From contig CACOFE010000003.1 of the NCBI GenBank assembly GCA_902626365.1, positions 33,145 through 97,144 on the forward strand: a stretch of DNA of 64,000 nt, given 5' to 3'. This stretch comes from an uncultured Bacteroidota bacterium. Lineage in GTDB: Bacteria; Bacteroidota; Bacteroidia; Flavobacteriales; Flavobacteriaceae. The notes under the pieces were generated by a model that saw only the letters and a list, made by a program, of their open reading frames with translations, had not been told where the DNA came from and did no database searches. How positions within the stretch are numbered: the first letter of the stretch is position 1; every line of letters begins with the position of its first letter. Positions 55,806-64,000 of this stretch are shown piece after piece. Made by a program: the position numbers and the translations under genes.

Positions 55806-57602
55806 ATGAAAAACATAAGAAATTTTTGCATTATCGCTCATATAGATCACGGGAAGAGCACGCTGGCTGACAGGCTTTTAGAATTCACTGGAGCGATCAC
55901 TGATCGTGAAAAACAAGACCAGTTGTTAGACGACATGGACCTTGAAAGAGAAAGAGGTATTACAATAAAATCTCATGCTATCCAGATGTACTATAAGCAT
56001 GGCGAAGAAGACTTTGTTCTAAACCTAATAGACACCCCTGGCCATGTTGATTTTTCCTACGAGGTCTCAAGGTCTATAGCCGCTTGTGAAGGGGCGCTAC
56101 TAGTTGTTGATGCGGCACAAAGCATTCAGGCTCAAACCATTTCGAACCTTTATCTTGCTTTGGAAAACGATCTAGAAATAGTCCCTGTTTTGAACAAGGT
56201 GGATCTTCCAAGCGCAAACCCTCAAGAAGTAACCGACGACATAGTAGATCTTCTTGGTTGTCAAGCTGAAGATGTGATTCCAGCAAGTGCAAAAACAGGC
56301 CTCGGAATTGAAAACATTTTGTCTGCAATTATAGAAAAAGTTCCTTCTCCATCGGGAGACCCAACAAAACCCCTACAGGCTCTTATTTTTGATTCAGTTT
56401 ACAACCCGTTTAGAGGAATTGAAACCTATTTCCGTGTGATCAACGGTTCAATCAAAAAAAATCAAAAAATTAAATTTCTAGCTACTAATAAATCTTACGG
56501 AGCAGATGAGGTTGGAACCCTAAACCTTAAGCAAAAGCCTAAAACAGAAATTTTTGCGGGAGATGTTGGGTATCTTATTACTGGAATAAAAGAGGCAAAA
56601 GAAGTCAAGGTTGGAGACACTATTACAGATTTTGAAAACCCAACCAATGAGGCTATATCTGGCTTTGAGGATGTAAAGCCAATGGTTTTTGCCGGTATAT
56701 ACCCGGTTGACACAGAGGACTATGAGGAGCTTCGTGGTGCAATGGAAAAACTTCAGCTTAATGATGCGTCTTTGGTTTTTATTCCGGAAAGCTCTGCTGC
56801 ACTAGGTTTTGGTTTTAGGTGTGGTTTTCTTGGCATGTTACACATGGAGATTGTTCAGGAAAGGTTAGAGAGAGAGTTTGGTATGACTGTCATAACTACT
56901 GTTCCTAATGTTTCCTATCATGCTTTTTCAAAAAAACACCCCGAAGAAATCATTCTTGTAAATAACCCCTCTGATTTGCCTGATCCGTCATCTCTTGACA
57001 GAGTTGAGGAGCCTTTTATTAAAGCTGCTGTTATTACAAAGTCTGATTTTATCGGAAATGTTATGTCTTTGTGTATTGAAAAAAGAGGGGTAATAAAAAG
57101 TCAAACATATTTAACCACAACAAGGGTTGAGTTGATTTTTGATATGCCTTTGGCAGAAATTGTTTTTGATTTCTATGATCGGTTGAAAACTGTCTCAAAA
57201 GGTTATGCGTCTTTTGACTACTCTCCTATCGGACTTCAACAGTCTAAGCTGGTAAGAGTTGATATACTTTTAAACGGAAAACCTATTGATGCTTTGTCAG
57301 CCCTTATTCACACAGACAACGCATATCGAATGGGCAAAAAAATATGTGAGAAACTTAAGGAATTAATTCCTAGACAGCAATTTGACGTACCTATACAGGC
57401 TGCCATTGGTACAAAGATAATTGCCAGGGAAACAATCAAGGCGGTCAGAAAAGATGTAACTGCAAAGTGCTATGGCGGGGACATAACTAGAAAAAGAAAG
57501 CTTTTAGAAAACCAGAAAAAAGGAAAGAAAAGAATGCGTCAAGTTGGTAGTGTTGAAATTCCTCAAGAAGCTTTTATGGCTGTGCTAAAACTAAACGACT
57601 AG
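55806..57602 (+). CDS. lepA: Elongation factor 4
   Basis: [43 protein letters not shown]-terminal [28 protein letters not shown]. Confidence 0.97.
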   Translation: MKNIRNFCIIAHIDHGKSTLADRLLEFTGAITDREKQDQLLDDMDLERERGITIKSHAIQMYYKHGEEDFVLNLIDTPGHVDFSYEVSRSIAACEGALLVVDAAQSIQAQTISNLYLALENDLEIVPVLNKVDLPSANPQEVTDDIVDLLGCQAEDVIPASAKTGLGIENILSAIIEKVPSPSGDPTKPLQALIFDSVYNPFRGIETYFRVINGSIKKNQKIKFLATNKSYGADEVGTLNLKQKPKTEIFAGDVGYLITGIKEAKEVKVGDTITDFENPTNEAISGFEDVKPMVFAGIYPVDTEDYEELRGAMEKLQLNDASLVFIPESSAALGFGFRCGFLGMLHMEIVQERLEREFGMTVITTVPNVSYHAFSKKHPEEIILVNNPSDLPDPSSLDRVEEPFIKAAVITKSDFIGNVMSLCIEKRGVIKSQTYLTTTRVELIFDMPLAEIVFDFYDRLKTVSKGYASFDYSPIGLQQSKLVRVDILLNGKPIDALSALIHTDNAYRMGKKICEKLKELIPRQQFDVPIQAAIGTKIIARETIKAVRKDVTAKCYGGDITRKRKLLENQKKGKKRMRQVGSVEIPQEAFMAVLKLND

Positions 57603-59767
57603 TCCTTAAGGGTAATTCTTAAAACTGAGCAGGCCGCTCTTTCTGTGAACTTGTCTTTTCCTCCTCCAAACAAAACCTTAATCCAATTGTCTTTTTCGGG
57701 CGTACCAAGAATTAACAAGTCATAGCTGGCAGAAATTTCTGAAATTGTTTCAACAGGCTTGTCGCTTTTTACCACCTCAACAGTAGCTTTTACTTTTGAT
57801 TGTTTTAATTTTTCTTCTGACCTGTGTTTAATGGTTTCGGTTGTTCTGCTGTTCTCAGAAACAACATGAAGAAGGGTTAGAGTTGCTCCAAAGTGTTTAC
57901 AAACACTGTTGGCTATTCCGATAAAGTTTTTATCCTTTCTACCAGGCCTTAAGGCTAAGACTACTTTGCCAATATATCTCACTCCATTGTCTTTATATAG
58001 CGCAAGGTTTGAGTTTATATTCGCCAACAACCAGCCTATTGGATTGCTGATAAAAATACCAGAGTTTGGTCTTGCGCCCCAGCCCATAACAAGCCATTTA
58101 CATGTTTCTTGGGAGCTGAGCCTATTTATAGTTTGTGACAGCTCATAGGTTACTACCGCATCGAAACCAACTGAGAGGGTTTTTGAATCTGCAAGTCTTT
58201 GTATTCTTCTTTTTAATGATGTAGAAGCGGGAGAATCTTCCATAAAAACAGAGGAGTCTGTTTGGTTTGGCACCTCCGTAATATCAAAAGCTTGTATAGA
58301 GTTTTTATTGTTTAGTGCCGAGGCCATCTCGACAAGCATTTCTGGTGACTCTTCTTCTCCCAGCAAAGGAACAACAACTTCGGCATCAGTAGTAATAGCG
58401 TCTTCTGTAACGTCAGTGTCATCAGCATACTCTCTGATTTTTGATGCATCTTTAAAAAAGAACGACATAACGCCGTAGCTTGAAGCTATTCCGCTTCTGT
58501 CCGATTTGCTTCCGTAGAGCAAAAAGATAAAGAACCCCAAAGCTACCACACCTATCACTGAAACGACAGGCATAATGCCTAGAAATGCAAGAAGAACTAT
58601 TCCGCTTAGAATTCCGAAAATCTGTACATATGGATATAGGGGCGACTTAAATGTTGGCTTGTACCACTGTGCATTTGTTTCTCTCAAAACAATAACCGTG
58701 AGCTCATTAAATATAAACATCAAAACTTTAAATGCGCTTGCAAGTTTTGCTATCTTAACTACGTCTAAAAAAACAATCGCTAGTGCAATAAGGGTTGATG
58801 TTGTAAGAATTGCTGAAACCGGGGTCATAAACTTTGAGTTGATCCCTGATAAATAACCTGGAAGTAGTCCGTCTTTGGACATAGCAAACGGAAACCTTGA
58901 TGAAGCTAAAACCCCAGAGTTTGCCATTGATAAAAGCGTAAGTGCCCCAACCACACCAGCAACTAAGCCAAAGGTGTCTCCTCCAATTGTTTGAAAAAGC
59001 GTGTGTATAGGCTTAATGTCTGTTGCTAAAATTGAAGCCTCTACATTCCCAACCAGCGCAAGGGCAACCAAACAGTATATTGTAGTTATCAAAAACAAGG
59101 AAATGATCATTGTTAAAGGAAGGTTTTTGGCTGGGTTTTTAATCTCTCCTGCAATGGCAGCAATTTTTGTTACTCCTGCATAAGAAATGTATAAAAACGC
59201 CACTCCAGCTATAAACCCATTTGCGCCATCAGAAAAAACGGGCTCAGTTAGCTTTGTGTCAAAAGAGCTAAACCCAAGCACTATAATAACAATCAGAGAA
59301 ATTAAACTAACCGACACGATAAACAGCTGCGTCTTTTCAACTTTCTTTAGCCCAAAAACATTTAATAAAAATATTAGCAAAAGAGCTAGTAGGGCAATGG
59401 CCTTGGTATAAGCCTCGTCAATGTTTACAACCACATATAAGTATGCGCTAAGACCAACTAATGAAAATGCACTTTTTAGAAGAAGTGACAACCAAAGACC
59501 TATTCCTGCGATGGTTCCGAAAAGTGGGCCAAAAGCTCTTTCGATATATACATAGGTTCCTCCTGATTTTGGCATTGCTGTGCCTAGCTCAGACTTTGAA
59601 AGAACCGCCGGCAATATACATAGTGCTGCCACTAAAAACGCCAGCCACACAGAAGACCCTGTAATTCCTACTGCTAGGCCTGGGAGGACAAAAATACCGC
59701 TCAGCATTCCTCCAATACTCACCGCAATAGCCCCAGGCAAAGACAATGTTCTCTCTAATTTCTTCAA
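57599..59767 (-). CDS. APC-family amino acid permease with C-terminal universal-stress-protein-like domains
   Basis: [50 protein letters not shown]-terminus [37 protein letters not shown]. Confidence 0.9.
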   Translation of the reverse strand: MKKLERTLSLPGAIAVSIGGMLSGIFVLPGLAVGITGSSVWLAFLVAALCILPAVLSKSELGTAMPKSGGTYVYIERAFGPLFGTIAGIGLWLSLLLKSAFSLVGLSAYLYVVVNIDEAYTKAIALLALLLIFLLNVFGLKKVEKTQLFIVSVSLISLIVIIVLGFSSFDTKLTEPVFSDGANGFIAGVAFLYISYAGVTKIAAIAGEIKNPAKNLPLTMIISLFLITTIYCLVALALVGNVEASILATDIKPIHTLFQTIGGDTFGLVAGVVGALTLLSMANSGVLASSRFPFAMSKDGLLPGYLSGINSKFMTPVSAILTTSTLIALAIVFLDVVKIAKLASAFKVLMFIFNELTVIVLRETNAQWYKPTFKSPLYPYVQIFGILSGIVLLAFLGIMPVVSVIGVVALGFFIFLLYGSKSDRSGIASSYGVMSFFFKDASKIREYADDTDVTEDAITTDAEVVVPLLGEEESPEMLVEMASALNNKNSIQAFDITEVPNQTDSSVFMEDSPASTSLKRRIQRLADSKTLSVGFDAVVTYELSQTINRLSSQETCKWLVMGWGARPNSGIFISNPIGWLLANINSNLALYKDNGVRYIGKVVLALRPGRKDKNFIGIANSVCKHFGATLTLLHVVSENSRTTETIKHRSEEKLKQSKVKATVEVVKSDKPVETISEISASYDLLILGTPEKDNWIKVLFGGGKDKFTERAACSVLRITLKD

Positions 59768-59811
59768 ATTATTGTTTTATATTTATTAAAAATACTAAAT
59801 ATATATTTCAA

Positions 59812-60663
59812 TTGAATTTATACCCCATAATTGCTGGAAACTTTATGCTTGACGGTGGCGCTATGTTTGGTGTTGTTCCTAAATCTATTTGGCAAAAAAC
59901 CAACCCGGCTGACAGCAACAATATGGTGAAAATTGCTGCTCGTTGTTTGCTTGTTGAAGACGAGGACAAGCTGGTTTTAATTGATGCCGGCATGGGCGAC
60001 AAGCAAAGTGAAAAGTTTTTCAGTTATTACTACAGGTGGGGAGAAGACACCCTTGAGTCCTCCTTAAAAAAACATGGGTTTCACCCCGATGATGTAACAG
60101 ATGTTTTTCTCACCCATCTACATTTTGATCATTGCGGCGGCGCTGTAATTAAGACCCGTGAAGGCTCTCTTGAAACTACTTTTAAAAATGCAAAATACTG
60201 GAGCAACAAAGATCATTGGGAGTGGGCAATGAAACCCAACAAAAGAGAGGCGGCTTCTTTTCTGAAAGAAAATATTCATCCGATTATTGGATCTGGTCAA
60301 TTGAATTATTTAGACAAAGACGAAAACAATTATTTAACCAAATCTAATCTTGGGTTTGATGTTTTGTTTGTTGATGGCCACACTGAAAAACAAATGATTC
60401 CGATCATTAGTTATAAAGGGCAAAAAATTGCCTTTGCTGCTGATCTTGTTCCCACGCATGGCCATATACCCCTGCCGTATATTCCGGGATATGATATTCG
60501 TCCGCTAATGTCTTTGCAGGAGAAAGAATTATTCTTAAATTATTGTCTTGAAAAAAACGTTCATCTGTTCTTTGAACATGATGCTTTTGTAGAGCTTGCT
60601 TCGCTTCAAAAAACAGACAGAGGTGTTCGTCTAAACAAAAAACTGAACCTGCTCGACTTATGA
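59812..60663 (+). CDS. MBL-fold metallo-hydrolase
   Basis: VLIDAGMGDK; FLTHLHFDHCGGAV; VDGHTEKQMIPII; FAADLVPTHGH; start likely TTG at 59812 (LNLYPIIAGNFMLDGG) rather than the track ATG at 59746, which lies inside the divergent permease gene. Confidence 0.9.
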   Translation: MNLYPIIAGNFMLDGGAMFGVVPKSIWQKTNPADSNNMVKIAARCLLVEDEDKLVLIDAGMGDKQSEKFFSYYYRWGEDTLESSLKKHGFHPDDVTDVFLTHLHFDHCGGAVIKTREGSLETTFKNAKYWSNKDHWEWAMKPNKREAASFLKENIHPIIGSGQLNYLDKDENNYLTKSNLGFDVLFVDGHTEKQMIPIISYKGQKIAFAADLVPTHGHIPLPYIPGYDIRPLMSLQEKELFLNYCLEKNVHLFFEHDAFVELASLQKTDRGVRLNKKLNLLDL

Positions 60664-62405
60664 AAAAACTATTATTCTTTTTTTTGTTTCCCTTTGTTGC
60701 GATAGCTCAGTCTAACGGAGTAATGGACGACTATTATAACTCGATTACTGACTGGAATATTTCAAGCGCCGCTTTAAAAACTGAGCTTAACACATTAATT
60801 TCAACAAATCATGTTAATTTGCCCTACACTTCTGCAAATGAAGATACCTGGGACGCTTTACAAATAAGTGACCTAAAAGAAAGCACAAATGATGTTTATT
60901 TAATTTATGGCTTTGATGAGGTTCTGACCGATGGCGTGCCAAAAAACGACTATACTAGAAGCAAAACTTTAATGCAGGGGGGCAGTAATGATATTGGTTA
61001 TTGGAACAGAGAACACATGTTTCCTAAGTCTCTTGCAACGCCTGCTCTTACGACATCCAATTCTTCCGGAGGGCCTTCGGGAAATGATTTGCATAATCTT
61101 AGGGCTTGTGATTTTCAAATGAATGCATCAAGGAATAATAATGTTTATGGCGACGGTTCTGGAGACTCTGTTTTAAATAGTGGTGTTTTTTTTCCAGGCG
61201 ACGGTAGTGGAACTGGAGGAGATGATTACCGTGGTGATGTCGCAAGAGCAATAATGTATATGTATATTCGATATCCTTCGGAGATAAACCCAAATGATGT
61301 TGCTTCTTCAAGCAACAATTACCATGAAGACATGCCTGATATTTTTTTAGAGTGGAACAGATTAGACGAGCCAAGCGACATTGAAAAATTAAGAAATAAT
61401 ACTTTTGAATCGAAGCAAGGAAATCGAAATCCTTTTATTGACAACCCATATCTTGCCCACCTTATCTGGGGTGGTCCAACGCCACCGGTCGCGGACTGGT
61501 GGGATCTTTCTTCTCCGAGGATTACTTTTAACAGCACAAGCTCTGTCAACGAGACCAATGGAGATGTCTCAACAAATATTAGTGCAACTATGTCGAGCTA
61601 CAGTGCTCCGGTTACCATAAGTATTTCTGTTGATGGATCTAGCACTGCTGAGAATGGAGACTATACTTTAGACACTTCTTCGCTAACGTTTAACAGCGAT
61701 GGCTCTCAAAATATTTCTGTTACAATAAAAAATGATGACGACAATCATAATGAAACGATCATTCTAACTGTTTCGGTTGATGAGGGATCGTCGGCAAATT
61801 TGGTTAATAGCCAGCATACTATTTCCGTTACCGACGATGAGAAAGAATTAATAATTACTGAGCTGGCTGACCCACAAAACACGTCTGGCTCTAATAGATA
61901 CAGATATGTAGAAGTTTATAATTCTTCTAATAGAAGCGTAGATTTATCAAATTATTATCTGTTACGATGGACTAATGGTAATTCAGACCCAACTTCTAAG
62001 ATTTCTTTAAGCTCTTCTTGTGGTTCGTCATTAGCGCCCAACACCTTTTGTATAATAAGTAATGATAATGTGGGTGACTCCGATTTTAGAACGATTTATG
62101 GTTTTGAGCCTGATGATAATGCTGATGACGGAGGCCCTGTAGATAGCAACGGAGACGACAACATTGCTATTGTTAGCTCGTCTAGCGGAATAACTTATGG
62201 GGACTCTTCAACATGGACAGTTATTGATATGTTTGGTGTAGCGGGTGAAGACGGCACTGGCACTGGACATGAGTTTGAAGACGGAAGAGCGGAAAGAGTC
62301 AGTACGACAACGATACCTAAATCTGTTTGGGATGTCAACGACTGGGACATTGATAATGATAGCGGGGGGGGGGAGTGGAAATCAATATGCTCCTACAGGT
62401 TTTGA
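60660..62405 (+). CDS. Secreted endonuclease I-type nuclease with Calx-beta-like and lamin-tail-like domains (N-terminal part; frame broken at G10 tract)
   Basis: WNREHMFPKS...NDLHNLRACDFQMNASRNNNVYGD (endonuclease I); VNETNGDVSTNISATMSSYSAPVTISISVDGSSTAENGDYTLDTSSLTF (Calx-beta); LIITELADPQNTSGSNRYRYVEVYNSSNRSVDLSNYYLLRW (lamin tail). Confidence 0.85.
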   Translation: MKKLLFFFLFPFVAIAQSNGVMDDYYNSITDWNISSAALKTELNTLISTNHVNLPYTSANEDTWDALQISDLKESTNDVYLIYGFDEVLTDGVPKNDYTRSKTLMQGGSNDIGYWNREHMFPKSLATPALTTSNSSGGPSGNDLHNLRACDFQMNASRNNNVYGDGSGDSVLNSGVFFPGDGSGTGGDDYRGDVARAIMYMYIRYPSEINPNDVASSSNNYHEDMPDIFLEWNRLDEPSDIEKLRNNTFESKQGNRNPFIDNPYLAHLIWGGPTPPVADWWDLSSPRITFNSTSSVNETNGDVSTNISATMSSYSAPVTISISVDGSSTAENGDYTLDTSSLTFNSDGSQNISVTIKNDDDNHNETIILTVSVDEGSSANLVNSQHTISVTDDEKELIITELADPQNTSGSNRYRYVEVYNSSNRSVDLSNYYLLRWTNGNSDPTSKISLSSSCGSSLAPNTFCIISNDNVGDSDFRTIYGFEPDDNADDGGPVDSNGDDNIAIVSSSSGITYGDSSTWTVIDMFGVAGEDGTGTGHEFEDGRAERVSTTTIPKSVWDVNDWDIDNDSGGGEWKSICSYRF

Positions 62406-64000
62406 TCCTGGATATTGGATTGGAGCCACAGACATAGACACGTGGACCGGCCGCTCAAATACCAGCTGGGCAACAGCCGGCAACTGGTCAAGCGGCGTTA
62501 TTCCTGCAACAGGAGATAAGGTTTTTATTCATAATGCCGCTAATGATCCTGATATTTCAACCGACATAACTCTTACAGATATTACTGTAAAAACTAATGG
62601 TGTTTTAGACATTGAAGCTACTGGATCACTAAGCCTTTCTGGCAATTATTCAAATAGCGGTACAGTAAATCTAAATTCTTCTTCGTCTACATACTCATCT
62701 TTAATTATTCAGGGAACTTCGTCTGGAAATATAACTTACCATCGATATGTAAATTCTGTCAGTAACGGTTCTGGATGGGATTTGATCGGTTCACCTGTTG
62801 GTGGCTTGTCAATTAATTCATTTGCTACCACAAATGATACGCCGCTAGCAACTGGAGGGGGAAGTGGTTCAAATCAATATGCTATTGGAACCTTTGATAA
62901 CTCGCAAAGCTCAACAGTAGCTGCGTGGGAAAATTATACAAGTGATGGGGCGGGCTCTACCACTAACATAAGTGACGCTGGGAACTTTACAAAAGGAAAG
63001 GGGTATCAAATGGCAACTGATAGTGGTGCAACATTAGCCTTTACCGGAACTGTTGATACTGATGCAACCGAGACCGTTTCTATTGAAAGCTTTACAGATG
63101 CTTCTGGGTATAGATGGAATTTAATTTCTAATCCTTATCCATCCTATATTACAATTGGGCCTAATACAACGGCCGACACCTTCCTAGAAGTTAATGATGA
63201 TGTAATTGATGACACGTTTGTTGGGGTATATGGATATGATGCGAATACTGATAATGATGGTTTAAGTGAGCTTTTCGATATTTATAATAATGCTTCATCA
63301 GCGAAGATCGCACCAGGCCAGGCATTTATGGTGGCTGCTAGAAGTACTACTGCTGCCAACATTACATTTAAAGAAGAAATGCAAACAGTCACTGGATCAG
63401 ACGACTTTATCTCTGGTGATATAATGGAAAACACAGAGGTTGAGCTTAGAATTTATAATGATGGCACTGGCATTGGTAAAACGAGATTATTCTTTGACGA
63501 GGGGCTTGGTATGGGTCTAGATCGTGGATGGGATGCTGGTCATTATTATGAAAATGCCGCTATCATGACGAGATTAATTGAGGAAGATGAAGGTCATGGG
63601 ATGGCGATTAACGCTATGGGACTTGATGCTATGGAAAACGCAGTGATTCCCCTTGTGATTAATCAATCAGCTGGTCAAGAGTTTAGAATTAATCTTCACA
63701 CAGCAACTATTCCAGATCCTAATGTTTACCTGGAAGATATTGAGGAAGGAACCTTCACCAACCTTTATGAAGGCGATTTTGTTTACACTCCTACTAGCGA
63801 TTTAGAAGGAGTTGGAAGATTCTTCATCCACATGAGTACTGATACAATGAGTGATGAAGAGGTATCAACAAGTATGTTGAATGCTTACAAAGAAATAGAT
63901 GCTAGCTACATCACAATAGAGGGATTAGCTACACAAACAAATGAAACTAACGTTAGTTTATATAATATTCTCGGAAGAGAAGTATTATCTACTACTCTTA
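62374..64000 (+). CDS. C-terminal continuation of the endonuclease I-type T9SS protein in a shifted frame, open to window edge
   Basis: Own translation from 62374: SGNQYAPTGFDPGYWIGATDIDTWTGRSNTSWATAGNWSSGVIPATGDKVFIHNAANDPDISTDITLTDITVKTNG...; 542 codons without a stop; ends NVSLYNILGREVLSTTL, which resembles a T9SS sorting domain. Confidence 0.82.

Noticed and set aside
59746-59811. Track start (ATG 59746) of the MBL-fold gene
   Set aside because: Overlaps the start of the divergent permease gene and encodes an unlikely N-terminus; in-frame TTG at 59812 gives the plausible LNLYPIIAGNF start.
62364-62373. Programmed ribosomal frameshifting at the G10 run
   Set aside because: No classical slippery heptamer or evident downstream stimulatory structure; replication slippage or sequencing error is simpler.

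Overview
AT-rich, gene-dense window that looks like a marine Flavobacteriia (Bacteroidota) chromosome, judged from SusC/SusD, several T9SS C-terminal sorting domains and the housekeeping gene content. About 0-21 kb is a polysaccharide utilization locus (PUL) for a xylan-type and probably sulfated glycan. It encodes SusC/SusD, a CBM-GH30 enzyme, three S1-type sulfatases, a beta-helix protein carrying a CBM22/CBM4_9-like insertion, a stand-alone CBM protein, a T9SS glycan-binding candidate, a GH10 xylanase, a GPH-family sugar symporter and a partial GH43 that runs off the left edge and is missing from the ORF track. About 21-60 kb is mostly core genome: MATE, queD, an lpxH-like phosphatase, a TonB receptor plus MFS pair, rsmI, tdk, alr, accB/accC, rpmF, pdxA, ribE, tdh/kbl, one CAT-anticodon tRNA, rbfA, dusB and lepA, with small accessory inserts. 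The most notable insert is a YadA-head-repeat/S74-chaperone protein lying between rpmF and accB, where fabH would normally be expected. The right end holds a large secreted endonuclease-I-type T9SS protein whose reading frame is split by a G10 homopolymer; the ORF stays open to the window edge in the shifted frame. No CRISPR array, rRNA, transposase or phage genes were seen. The least ordinary signals are: (1) the sulfated-xylan PUL and its unusual binding modules, (2) the CBM domain inserted inside the beta-helix terminal motif, (3) the poly-G frameshift, and (4) the YadA/S74 insertion with absence of fabH.
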